64,000 bases of DNA, taken from NCBI GenBank assembly GCA_016741995.1, contig JACVCO010000001.1, positions 186,001-250,000 on the forward strand. The letters run 5' to 3'. The position numbers and the translations under genes are program-made. Source of the stretch: Hydrogenophaga sp. (GTDB lineage: Bacteria; Pseudomonadota; Gammaproteobacteria; Burkholderiales; Burkholderiaceae_C). Within the stretch, counting starts at the first letter, position 1. Each line of letters starts with the position of its first letter. The notes under the pieces were generated by a model. That model saw nothing but the letters and a program-made list of their open reading frames with translations, was not told the DNA's origin and ran no database searches. This document shows positions 38,760 to 52,170 of this stretch, in pieces.

Positions 38760-39292
38760 GCTTCAACGGCTTGAACGACGTCGTGCACCGGTGCACCGGT
38801 GTAGCGCTCAAGCTCCTGCGGGGTCAGGGGAAACACCGCGTGCGGGTGGCCGGCCGCGGCCCACACGGTGTCGAAGCGGAACAGCTCGCGGTCGATCAGC
38901 GTGACGGGCTCGTTCGCGTGCGCCAGCGGCGACACACCGCCGATGGAGAAGCCGGTCTGCGCCTTCACGAAATCGGCGTCGGCGCGGCCGAGCTTGCCGC
39001 CCTCGCCACACACCAGGGCCTGCACGCGCTTCTCGTCCACGCGGCGGTCGCCGGAGGTGATGACCAGCACGGCGCGGTCGTCGCCAGACGGGTGGTTCTT
39101 GCGGCGGAAGATGATGCTCTTGGCGATCTGTCCCAGCGCCACGCCCAGCGCGTCGGCGGCCTGCTGCGCGGTGCGCGCGGCGTCGTCGAGCATCACGGGT
39201 GCGTGGGCGTGGCCGAGCGCGGCGAGGCGATCGGCCACGCGCTGGATGGCGGCGGTGGGCGCCGCGGCGGATTCGGGAAGCAACAGGCTCAT
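38756..39292 (-). CDS. YbaK/EbsC-family (aminoacyl-tRNA deacylase-like) protein
   Basis: This 178-residue protein has the YbaK/ProX fold: AADALGVALGQIAKSIIFR with the conserved lysine, AVLVITSGDRRVDEKRV, and GFSIGGVSPLAHANEPVTLIDREL. YbaK-type proteins hydrolyse mischarged Cys-tRNA-Pro or related aminoacyl-tRNAs in trans; the exact specificity cannot be inferred. It starts 41 bases after dctM, so it could be read from the iorA promoter. Confidence 0.88.
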   Translation of the reverse strand: MSLLLPESAAAPTAAIQRVADRLAALGHAHAPVMLDDAARTAQQAADALGVALGQIAKSIIFRRKNHPSGDDRAVLVITSGDRRVDEKRVQALVCGEGGKLGRADADFVKAQTGFSIGGVSPLAHANEPVTLIDRELFRFDTVWAAAGHPHAVFPLTPQELERYTGAPVHDVVQAVEA

Positions 39293-39333
39293 GGGGGTGG
39301 ATGGTAGTCCCGCCCCCACGGGCGCGCTGCCGC

Positions 39334-40650
39334 TCAGCCGAGCCGCCCTGGCAGCCAGGTGGCGATGCCCGGCAGGAAGAACACCGCGGTGAGCAGCAGC
39401 AGGCTCATCACCACGTAGGGCACCACGGCCTTGAAGATGTGCGCCATGGTCACGCTGGGCGGCGCCACGCCGCGCATGGTCATGAGCAGCAGGCCGTGCG
39501 GCGGCAACAGCAGGCCGAGCTGCATGCAGATCAGGAACATGACGCCGAACCACACCGGGTCGATGCCCAGCGCCTGCACGATGGGCATGAAGATCGGCAG
39601 CGTGATCATCATCATGCTGATCTGGTCCACGAAGATGCCCAGGAAGATCAGCATCAGCATCATGCCGACCACGATCATCTCGGTGGACAGGCCGCGGCCG
39701 GTGATGGTCTGCACCAGGCCGTTGCTGGCGCCCGAGAACGACAGGATCTGCGCGAAGGTGGTGGCGCCGAGGATGATGAACAGGATCATTCCCGAGATGC
39801 CGGCCGTGCCTTTGAGCGACTTCATCACGGCCTCGACGCTGAGCGAGCGGTACAGCGCCGCCAGCACCAGCGTGGCGAAGGCACCGAGTGCCGCGCATTC
39901 GGTGGGCGTGGCCCAGCCGTAGGCCAGCGCGCCCACCACCACGCCGAAGATCAACAGCGTGGGCAGCACGTAGGCGAAGAACGGTTGCCAGCGCGCCCAG
40001 CCGCGGTGCTGCGGGGCGTCGTCGGGCGGGGCCAGGTGCGGGCTGATGCGCACGCGGACCACGATCCACAGCACGAAGGCGACCGACAGGATCACGCCCG
40101 GCACCACGCCACCGACCAGCAGCTTGCTGATGGAGATGCCCGAGAGCGAGCCCAGCAACACCGTGAGCGCCGAGGGCGGGATCAGCATGTCCACCGCGCC
40201 GATGGCCATGATGGGCCCGGTGGCCATGGTGGGGTGGTAGCCGCGCGAGAGCATGACCGGCAGCATGAGCGAACCCAGCATGGCCGTGGTGGCGATGGTG
40301 GAGCCCGAGATGGCGGAGAACACCGTGCCGGCCACAACCGCCACCACCGCCAGGCGCCCGGGCACGCGGTGGATGAGCCGCTCCACGCCTTCGATGACCT
40401 TGTGCGCCAGGCCGGTGTGGAACAGCACCTCGCCCATGAGCACGAACAGCGGAATGGGTGTGAGCGAGAACGCGGTGACCGAGCTCACGCTGCTGCGCGC
40501 GAGCTGCATCAGGCCGGGTTCGCCCCCCATGTAGAGCCAGGCACCGATCAGGTTGACGGTGATGAAGGTGAGGGCCACCGGCATGCCGATGAACAGCAGC
40601 ACGGTGGAGCCACCCAGCATGAGCCAGGCGGCGGTGGTCCAGTCGCTCAC
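39334..40650 (-). CDS. dctM: TRAP transporter large permease DctM
   Basis: This 438-residue membrane protein has about 12 helices and forms the translocation unit of a TRAP transporter, driven by sodium or proton gradient. It carries family segments such as FVLMGEVLFHTGLAHKVIEGVE, SGSTIATTAMLGSLMLPVML and PTECAALGAFATLVLAALY. GTG 40650 was chosen as start because AGGGAG lies 5 bases upstream; an in-frame ATG at 40671 would overlap dctQ. It is the last TRAP gene of the iorAB-dctPQM operon. Confidence 0.92.
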   Translation of the reverse strand: MSDWTTAAWLMLGGSTVLLFIGMPVALTFITVNLIGAWLYMGGEPGLMQLARSSVSSVTAFSLTPIPLFVLMGEVLFHTGLAHKVIEGVERLIHRVPGRLAVVAVVAGTVFSAISGSTIATTAMLGSLMLPVMLSRGYHPTMATGPIMAIGAVDMLIPPSALTVLLGSLSGISISKLLVGGVVPGVILSVAFVLWIVVRVRISPHLAPPDDAPQHRGWARWQPFFAYVLPTLLIFGVVVGALAYGWATPTECAALGAFATLVLAALYRSLSVEAVMKSLKGTAGISGMILFIILGATTFAQILSFSGASNGLVQTITGRGLSTEMIVVGMMLMLIFLGIFVDQISMMMITLPIFMPIVQALGIDPVWFGVMFLICMQLGLLLPPHGLLLMTMRGVAPPSVTMAHIFKAVVPYVVMSLLLLTAVFFLPGIATWLPGRLG

Positions 40651-40660
40651 ACGAACTCCC

Positions 40661-43668
<3,008 letters not shown>

Positions 43669-43672
<4 letters not shown>

Positions 43673-45843
43673 GCGGCGAGGCCGTGCAGGCGGCGTTCGA
43701 TGCGGTTCTGCAACCAGCCGATGACCGCGCCGCGCACGCGCTGGCGGATGCGGTCCCAGCGCGTGGGGTTGTTGACGATCTCGGCGCGGTAGAACGAGGG
43801 GCACAGCACCGCCGCGTGCGAGACCTCGCCGCACAAGCCGCAGCCCACACAGCTGTCGATCACTGCGGCCACCGGGTCGCGGCGCAACGGGTCGGGGTTG
43901 GGCGCGATGGTGAGCGAGGGGCAGCCCGAGAGGCGGATGCACGAATGGTCGCCGGTGCAGGTGTCGGGATCGACCCCGAAACGTTCGCGCACCACGCGCT
44001 GGCCGTCGGCGATGGCCTGGCGCATCTTCGGCTTCACGCGGCGCTGCTTGTTGAGCATGCACTCGCTCTGCGCCACGATCACCTTGGGCCCTTTCTCGGG
44101 CGTGGTCATGGCCTCGCGCAGCGCGGCCTTCATCTGCGCCAGGCTGTAGGTGTGGTTGACGCTGCGCACCCACTGCACGCCGACACCGCGCACCGCGGTC
44201 TCGATCGGGTTGTTGGTGCTGCGGATCGGGTTGGGCGCCTTGGACGAGAGCACGTCCTGCCCGCCGGTGGCGGCGGAGTAGCCGTTGTCGATCACCAGCA
44301 GCACGTTGTCGCTCTGGTTGAAGACCGCGTTGCCGACGCCGCTGGTGAGGCCGTTGTGCCAGAAACCCCCGTCGCCCATCATGGAAATGGTGCGCTGGCG
44401 GGTCTCTTCGGTGTTGAAGGCCGAGGCGCCGGCCCAGCCCAGGCCGTAGCCCATGGTGGTGGCGCCGATGTTGAACGGCGGCAGGATGGAGAACAGGTGG
44501 CAGCCGATGTCGCAGCTCACGTGGCTCGGGCCGATCTCGCGCTCGAGCAGCTTCATCGCGGTGAAGATGGGGCGCTCGGGGCAGCCGGTGCAGAACGAGG
44601 GCGGGCGCGGCTGCACCTGCGCCGCAGCGGCCGCCACGGCGGGCAGCAGGGGCGCGGCCTGGGCCCGCGCGGCCAACGGCAGTTCGCGCCCCGCGAAGTG
44701 CTGGGCCAGGCGCTCGGGCAGGTAGCGCTCCACGAAGCGCGCGAGGCCCTTGAGCACCGCGCCACCCGTGTACTCGCCGCCGGGTGGCAGCAGGTCCTTG
44801 CCGTGCAGCGCGGTGTCGACGCCCGCGCGGCGCAGGATGGCGTTCACCGCCTGCTCGATGAAATCGGGCTGGCCCTCTTCGACGATCAGCACCGCGCGCT
44901 TGCCGGCGCAGAAGCGCGTGAACTGCGCGTCCACCAGCGGGTAGGTGACGTTGAGCACGTACAGCGGCACCTGCGTGTTGCCGAACGCGTCGGCCAGGCC
45001 CAGCAGTTCCAGCGCGCGCAGCACGGCGTTGTACATGCCGCCCTGCAACGCGATGCCGACGTCGGCCGTGCCTTTGCCGAAGAACTCGTTGAGGCCGCGT
45101 TCTTCGATGAAGCGCACCGCGGCAGGCCAGCGTTGGGCCAGCTTTTCCTGCTCGTGCAGGTAGCTCGCGGGCGGCAGCACGATGCGGTTGACGTCGCGCA
45201 CCGGGCGCTCGATCGCGTCCTTGAGCGTGAAGGCGGGCCGCCGGTTGGCCTTGGTGGTGAAGGCGCCGTGCACATGGCAGGCGCGGATGCGCAGCTCCAG
45301 CATCACCGGCGTGCGGCTGGCCTCCGACAGCTCGAAGCCCTGCTCCACCGCCTGCACGATGCTCGGCAGGTTGGGCCGCGGGTCGAGCAGCCAGATCTGC
45401 GACTTCATGGCGAAAGCGTGCGAGCGCTCCTGCATGATGCTGGAGCCCTCGCCGTAGTCCTCGCCCACGATGATGAGCGCGCCACCGGTGACGCCGCCCG
45501 AAGCCAGGTTGGCCAGCGCGTCGGACGCGACATTGGTGCCCACGGTGGACTTGAAGGTGACCGCGCCGCGCAGCGGGTAGTTCACCGAAGCGGCCAGCGT
45601 GGCGGCCGCCGTGGCCTCGCTCGCGCTGTGTTCGAAATGCACACCGAGCTCGCGCAGGATGTCGTTGGCGTCGGTGAGCACGTCCATCAGGTGCGAGATG
45701 GGCGCGCCCTGGTAGCCCGCCACATACGACACGCCCGATTGCAGCAGCGCCTTCGTCACCGCCAGGATGCCTTCGCCGCGAAATTCCTCGCCTTCGCCCA
45801 GGCGCAGCTTGGTGACTTCGGAGGCAAAGGAGCGTTCGGCCAT
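43669..45843 (-). CDS. iorA: Indolepyruvate ferredoxin oxidoreductase subunit alpha
   Basis: This 724-residue thiamine-diphosphate enzyme subunit has a pyrimidine-binding domain near the N-terminus, the CTGCPERP motif (Cys418, Cys421), SCDIGCHLF, and the ThDP/Mg motif GDGGFWHNGL near 490. The C-terminal Fe-S region has two Cys groups: 629, 635, 641, and 665, 668, 671, 681. The family decarboxylates indolepyruvate, phenylpyruvate or p-hydroxyphenylpyruvate. ATG 45843 begins MAERSFASEV; the frame opens further upstream without family sequence. It is the first gene of the iorA-iorB-dctP-dctQ-dctM operon. Confidence 0.94.
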
Positions 45844-45868
45844 GGCATCGTGGGGTGAAAGCCGGCGC

Positions 45869-45897
45869 AATGTACGCAAGCGCTCCCGATCTGGCGA
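45869..45897 (-). promoter_or_regulatory. Promoter of the iorAB-TRAP operon
   Basis: TCGCCA (45897-45892) and TACATT (45874-45869) are spaced by 17 bases on the minus strand, about 26 bases before the iorA start. The start point would be near 45862. Confidence 0.5.
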
Positions 45898-45924
45898 ATG
45901 GATTGTGCGGATGCACTGCATCGA

Positions 45925-45943
45925 TCCCGTGAATAATCCGGGA
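45925..45943. promoter_or_regulatory. LysR-type dyad in the iorA/LysR intergenic region
   Basis: TCCCG-N9-CGGGA is a perfect inverted repeat fitting the LysR T-N11-A architecture. Its centre is about 72 bases upstream of the predicted iorA start point and 44 bases before the LysR ATG. This is the usual place for a LysR recognition site that activates iorA and represses its own gene. Confidence 0.5.
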
Positions 45944-45977
45944 GAACCCTGATCACCCCGAAACACCCGCGCACGCC

Positions 45978-46892
45978 ATGAACTTCCGGCAGCTCGACCT
46001 CAACCTGTTGCGCGTGCTCGCCGCCATCCACCGCACGCGCTCGGTCACCACCGCGGGGCGGGCGCTGTCGCTCTCCCAATCGGCCACCAGCAACGCGCTG
46101 GCGCGGCTGCGCCACTTCTTCAACGACGACCTGTTCGTGCGCTCACCGGCCGGCCTGCAGCCCACGCGGCTGTGCGAAAGCATCGCGCCCGCGGTGGTGG
46201 CGCAGTTGCGCGAGCTGGAAACCGTGGTGATGGGTCAGGAAGACTTCGACCCCGCCACCAGCGACATGCACTGGAAGCTCTCGCTGTCCGACCTGGGCGA
46301 GATGATGTTCCTGCCGCCGCTGGCCGGCGCGCTGCGCGAGCGCGCACCGGGCACGCACCTGTCCAACATCTCGGTGGCCGCGGCCGACGTGGCCAGCGCG
46401 CTCGAATCGCGCGAGATCGACTGCGCGGTGGGCATCCTGCAACCGCGCCACCGCGGCATCCGCGCCGAACTGCTGTTCCGCGAGCAATACCTGGCGCTCT
46501 CCTCGCCCGGCTGGCGCCCTTCGGTGGGGCGCGTGGGCGGCACGCTCACCGCGGCGCAGCTCGCGCAGGCATCGCTGGTGGTGGCCTCGCCCATGGCCAC
46601 CTTTCACAGCAGCGTGGAGCAGATGCTCGCGCGCATGAAGCTGACAGAGCGCATCGTGCTGCGCGCGCGCCATTTCGGCGCCCTGCCCGACCTCGCGCTC
46701 AACACCGACCTGCTGGCCATCGTGCCCACGATGTACGCTGAGAACCTGCGCAAGCGCAACGCGTTTCGCGTCTGGCGGCTACCGAACGCCCCCTTCTACG
46801 AGGTGCGCGTGGTGTGGCACGCCAGCACCGAACGCGACCCGGCGCACCGCTGGATGCGCGCCTTGCTGCACCAGCTGTTCGGCCGCGCCTGA
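45978..46892 (+). CDS. LysR-family transcriptional regulator
   Basis: This 304-residue regulator has a NahR/NodD-like winged helix (MNFRQLDLNLLRVLAAIHRTRSVTTAGRALSLSQSATSNALARLR, given by its ends) and a C-terminal effector domain. LSLSDLGEMMFLPPLAGALRERAPG is typical of the NahR/LinR/PcpR branch, which senses aromatic acids. It is divergent from the iorAB-dctPQM operon with a dyad between them, so it probably activates it in response to the substrate. Its stop abuts the mvaB stop at a shared TGATCA. Confidence 0.9.
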   Translation: MNFRQLDLNLLRVLAAIHRTRSVTTAGRALSLSQSATSNALARLRHFFNDDLFVRSPAGLQPTRLCESIAPAVVAQLRELETVVMGQEDFDPATSDMHWKLSLSDLGEMMFLPPLAGALRERAPGTHLSNISVAAADVASALESREIDCAVGILQPRHRGIRAELLFREQYLALSSPGWRPSVGRVGGTLTAAQLAQASLVVASPMATFHSSVEQMLARMKLTERIVLRARHFGALPDLALNTDLLAIVPTMYAENLRKRNAFRVWRLPNAPFYEVRVVWHASTERDPAHRWMRALLHQLFGRA

Positions 46893-47804
46893 TCAACCCT
46901 TGCGCTTGGCCAGCAGCGCGCGCGCCACGCGCGAGTTGGTCGACCGGCCGAGCTGTTCGCTGATGTAGGCGCCGGCGTCGATCAGCGCGTCGAGGTCGAT
47001 GCCGGTGTCGATGCCCATGCCGTGCAGCAGGTAGACCACGTCTTCGGTGGCCACGTTGCCGGTGGCGCCCTTGGCGTAAGGGCAGCCACCCAGGCCGGCC
47101 ACCGAGGTGTCGTGGTGCCACACGCCCATCTCGAGCGCGGCCAGGGTGTTGGCCACGGCCTGGCCATAGGTGTCGTGGAAGTGGCCCGAGACGTGGTCGA
47201 TGTCGAAGTGCTTCAACGTGGCCTCGATCGCGGCCTGCACCTTCTTCGGCGTGCCCACGCCGATCGTGTCGGCCACGCCCACGTGCTCCACGCCGATGCC
47301 CTTCATGAGGCCGGCAAGGTAATCCACGCGCGAGGGCGGCACATCGCCCTCGTAAGGGCAGCCCACGGTGCAGCTCATGGCGCCGCGCACCGCGATGCCC
47401 CTGGCCTTGGCGGCCTCGACCACGGGCGCGAAGCGCTCGATGCTCTCGGCGATGCTGCAGTTGATGTTCTTCTGGCTGAAGGCCTCGCTCGCGGCGCCGA
47501 ACACCACGATCTCGTCCGGCGCATCGGCCAGCGCGGCCTCGAAGCCTTTCATGTTGGGCGTGAGCACCGAGTAGCGCACCCCGGCCTGGCGCCGCATGCC
47601 CTGCATCACCTCGTGGTTGTCGGCCATCTGCGGCACCCACTTGGGGCTCACGTAGCTGGTGACCTCGATCTCCTTCAGGCCGGCGGCCTGCAGGCGGTGC
47701 ACGAGCTCGATCTTCACCGCGGCGGGCACGGGTTGCTTCTCGTTCTGCAGGCCGTCGCGCGGGCCGACATCGATGAGCTTGACGCGGGCGGGGAGCGTGT
47801 TCAT
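46893..47804 (-). CDS. mvaB: Hydroxymethylglutaryl-CoA lyase
   Basis: This 303-residue class I aldolase-type (TIM barrel) enzyme splits HMG-CoA to acetoacetate and acetyl-CoA, the last step of leucine degradation. Motifs are DVGPRDGLQNEK (metal and catalytic Asp, Arg), EVTSYVSPKWVPQM, GHFHDTYGQ (metal histidines) and the G-C loop GLGGCPYAKGATGN with the catalytic Cys. It is the last gene of the liu-type operon. Confidence 0.96.
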   Translation of the reverse strand: MNTLPARVKLIDVGPRDGLQNEKQPVPAAVKIELVHRLQAAGLKEIEVTSYVSPKWVPQMADNHEVMQGMRRQAGVRYSVLTPNMKGFEAALADAPDEIVVFGAASEAFSQKNINCSIAESIERFAPVVEAAKARGIAVRGAMSCTVGCPYEGDVPPSRVDYLAGLMKGIGVEHVGVADTIGVGTPKKVQAAIEATLKHFDIDHVSGHFHDTYGQAVANTLAALEMGVWHHDTSVAGLGGCPYAKGATGNVATEDVVYLLHGMGIDTGIDLDALIDAGAYISEQLGRSTNSRVARALLAKRKG

Positions 47805-47816
47805 GGGGTGTCCTTT

Positions 47817-48737
47817 TCAATAGCCGCGGTCGCGGTCCACCTCACCAACCACCGCCTCGCCGCGCTGCAGGGCAGCGATCTTGTGGGCGATCTGCGCGAT
47901 GCTTTCCTCGCGCAGGGTGCGGGCCGAGGTGTGCGGCGTGACCGTGATTGTCGGGTGCTTCCAGAAACCATGTTCCGCGGGCAGGGGCTCGGTGCGGAAC
48001 ACGTCGAGTGTGGCGCCGGCCAGGTGGCCGCTGTCGAGCAGCGCGATCAGGTCGTCGTCGACCAGGTGCGCGCCGCGTGCGAGGTTGATGAGGTAGCCGC
48101 CCGGTTGCAGCAGGCCCAGGGTGCGGCGGTTCAGGATGTTCTCGGTCTCGGGCGTGAGCGGCAACAGGTTGATCAGCACACGGCAACTGGCGAGGAAGGC
48201 GTCGAGCTGCGCCTCGCCCGCGTGGCAGGTGACGCCCTCGATGGCCTTGGGGGTGCGGCTCCAGCCGTGCACCGGGAACTCGAACACGGTGAGCGCACGC
48301 GCCACGCGCTCGCCGAGCACGCCCAGGCCCATCACGCCCACCGGGTACGCGGCGCGCGAGCGCGGTTTGCGGTAGCTCCACTGGCCAGCGCGCACATCGG
48401 CCTCGTAGCCGTCGAGCTCGCGGAAGTGGCGGATCACCGCGTGGCAGGCGAACTCGGCCATCTGCACCGACATGCCCGCGTCGTCGAGCCGCACGATGCG
48501 CGTGCCCGGCGCGACGCGCAACTTGAGCAGCGCGTCCACGCCGGCGCCGGTGTTGAACGCGGCCTTCAGGCCGGGCTGTTCGTCGAAGAAGGCCTGGGGC
48601 GGCGCCCAGACCACGGCGAAATCGGCCGCCGGCGCACCGGGCTGCCACACGCTCACGGTGGCTTCGGGGAACGCGGCCTGCAGGCCCTGTTGCCAGGGCT
48701 CGGGTTTCTGTTGGCTGACGCAGACGGTGATGTGCAT
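47817..48737 (-). CDS. Glyoxylate/hydroxypyruvate reductase A-type 2-hydroxyacid dehydrogenase
   Basis: This 306-residue NAD(P)-dependent D-2-hydroxyacid dehydrogenase matches GhrA. The nucleotide loop is GVMGLGVLGERVARAL. The catalytic Arg is in NLARGAHLV, Glu in VFRTEPLPAEHGFWKHP and His in TPHTSA. It reduces small 2-oxo acids such as glyoxylate or hydroxypyruvate. Its place between the carboxylase alpha and lyase genes of the liu operon is unusual; it may reduce a 2-oxo acid related to leucine breakdown, but this is only a guess from context. Confidence 0.87.
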   Translation of the reverse strand: MHITVCVSQQKPEPWQQGLQAAFPEATVSVWQPGAPAADFAVVWAPPQAFFDEQPGLKAAFNTGAGVDALLKLRVAPGTRIVRLDDAGMSVQMAEFACHAVIRHFRELDGYEADVRAGQWSYRKPRSRAAYPVGVMGLGVLGERVARALTVFEFPVHGWSRTPKAIEGVTCHAGEAQLDAFLASCRVLINLLPLTPETENILNRRTLGLLQPGGYLINLARGAHLVDDDLIALLDSGHLAGATLDVFRTEPLPAEHGFWKHPTITVTPHTSARTLREESIAQIAHKIAALQRGEAVVGEVDRDRGY

Positions 48738-48746
48738 GGGCCGAGC

Positions 48747-50756
<2,010 letters not shown>

Positions 50757-50757
50757 C

Positions 50758-51378
50758 TCAGCTTTCCTTCGGAAGGGCGGCGAACACGCGGCGCCAGGCC
50801 GCGCGCAAAAAACGGAACAGGAACCAGGTGAGGGCCCACATGGCCAGCACCGCGATGGCGAGCAGCACGGCGAACACCAGCGGGTGCTGCGTGGCGAGCC
50901 ACAGCGCGCCCACCACCAGGCCGTCTTCGAGCAGGCTCATGCCCACGTTGCTGAAGGGTTCGGGCGAGGCGTTCACGGCCGCGCGCGTGCTGGTCTTGGC
51001 GGCCTGGCTGGTGGCAGCGAGCGTGCCGCCCAGCAGCGCGGCGACCAGGGCCATGGTGGCGCTGTCGGCGCCCAGCGCGCCGGCCGCGAGCGCGGCGCCC
51101 GCGGGCACGCGGACCACGCTGTTCGCGAGGTCCCACAGCGAATCCACATAGGGGATCTTGTCGGCGAAGAATTCGATGAAGAGCAGGAAGCCGCTGACGC
51201 CGAGCAGCGCGGGGTGCTGCAGCGCCTGCAGGCCGGGCGGCAGTTCGAGCCAGCCCAGCCAGCCCGCCACGCCGGTGGCGAACACCACCAGGTACAGGCG
51301 CAGGCCACTGGCCCAGCCGAGCGCGGCGGCCAGCGCCAGCAGCCCGGGGGTGTCCAGTGTGTTGAGCGCCTCGTTCAT
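50758..51378 (-). CDS. DUF4126 membrane protein
   Basis: This 206-residue protein has about five hydrophobic helices and begins MNEALNTLDTPGLLALAAALGWASGLRLYLVVFATG, a pattern typical of DUF4126. Middle residues include FFADKIPYVDSLWD and a Gly/Ala-rich region ending AATSQAAKTSTRAAVNASPEPFSN. The function is unknown. It is placed in frame-tight order between carboxylase and hydratase genes of the liu operon (2 and 3 bases away), so it may act in transport or membrane function linked to isovalerate or leucine use. Confidence 0.82.
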   Translation of the reverse strand: MNEALNTLDTPGLLALAAALGWASGLRLYLVVFATGVAGWLGWLELPPGLQALQHPALLGVSGFLLFIEFFADKIPYVDSLWDLANSVVRVPAGAALAAGALGADSATMALVAALLGGTLAATSQAAKTSTRAAVNASPEPFSNVGMSLLEDGLVVGALWLATQHPLVFAVLLAIAVLAMWALTWFLFRFLRAAWRRVFAALPKES

Positions 51379-51381
51379 GGG

Positions 51382-52167
51382 TCAGGGCAACCAGTTCGGT
51401 GCGCGCTTGTTCAGGAACGAGGCCAGGCCTTCGCGGCCCTCGTCGCTGGCGCGGATGTCGGCGATGCGGCGCGCGGTCTCGCCGCGCAGATCGGCCGTGA
51501 TGGGCTGGCCCGCCACGTCGCGCACCAGCGCCTTGCAGGCGCGCGCGGCGGCCGGGCCATTGGCCACCAGCGTGGCCACGATGTCATCGACCTTCGCGTC
51601 GAGCGTGTCGGGCGTGGCGAGCTCGTGCACCATGCCCAGCGCGTGCGCCTGCACGGCACTGAAGCGCTCGGCCGTGACCATGTAGCGGCGCGCGGCCTGC
51701 GCACCCATCGCGCGGACCACGTAGGGGCTGATGGTGGCGGGCAGCAGGCCCAGCCGCGCTTCGGACAAACAGAAGGTCGCGCCCTCCACGGCCACCAGCA
51801 CGTCGCAGATGGCCGCCAGGCCCATGCCGCCGGCGTAGCAATCGCCCTGCACGCGGCCCACCACGGGCACGGGGCATTGGTCCAGCGTCCACAGCATGTC
51901 GGCCAGGCGCTGGGCGTCGGCGCGGTTTTCGTCCCAGCTGTAGCCGGCCATGGCCTTCATCCAGTTCAGGTCGGCGCCGGCGCAGAAGGCCTTGCCGTGC
52001 GCACCGAGCACCACCACGCGCAGGTCCTTGTCTTTCGACAGGGCCTCGAAGGTGCGCGTGAGCGCGGCGATCACCTCGTCGTTGAAGGCGTTGCGCACGT
52101 CGGGGCGGTTGAGCCACACGCGCGCCACGTGGGCGCTGGGGCGGGAAACGTCGATCACATCGCTCAT
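51382..52167 (-). CDS. Methylglutaconyl-CoA hydratase (enoyl-CoA hydratase family)
   Basis: This 261-residue crotonase-fold enzyme carries GKAFCAGADLNWMKAMAGY and GDCYAGGMGLAAICDV, the oxyanion-hole segments typical of LiuC. It would hydrate 3-methylglutaconyl-CoA to HMG-CoA between the carboxylase and the lyase. The catalytic acid near EARLGLLPATISPYV is conserved in position. The start ATG 52167 begins MSDVIDVSRPS. Confidence 0.9.
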   Translation of the reverse strand: MSDVIDVSRPSAHVARVWLNRPDVRNAFNDEVIAALTRTFEALSKDKDLRVVVLGAHGKAFCAGADLNWMKAMAGYSWDENRADAQRLADMLWTLDQCPVPVVGRVQGDCYAGGMGLAAICDVLVAVEGATFCLSEARLGLLPATISPYVVRAMGAQAARRYMVTAERFSAVQAHALGMVHELATPDTLDAKVDDIVATLVANGPAAARACKALVRDVAGQPITADLRGETARRIADIRASDEGREGLASFLNKRAPNWLP

Positions 52168-52170
52168 CGT

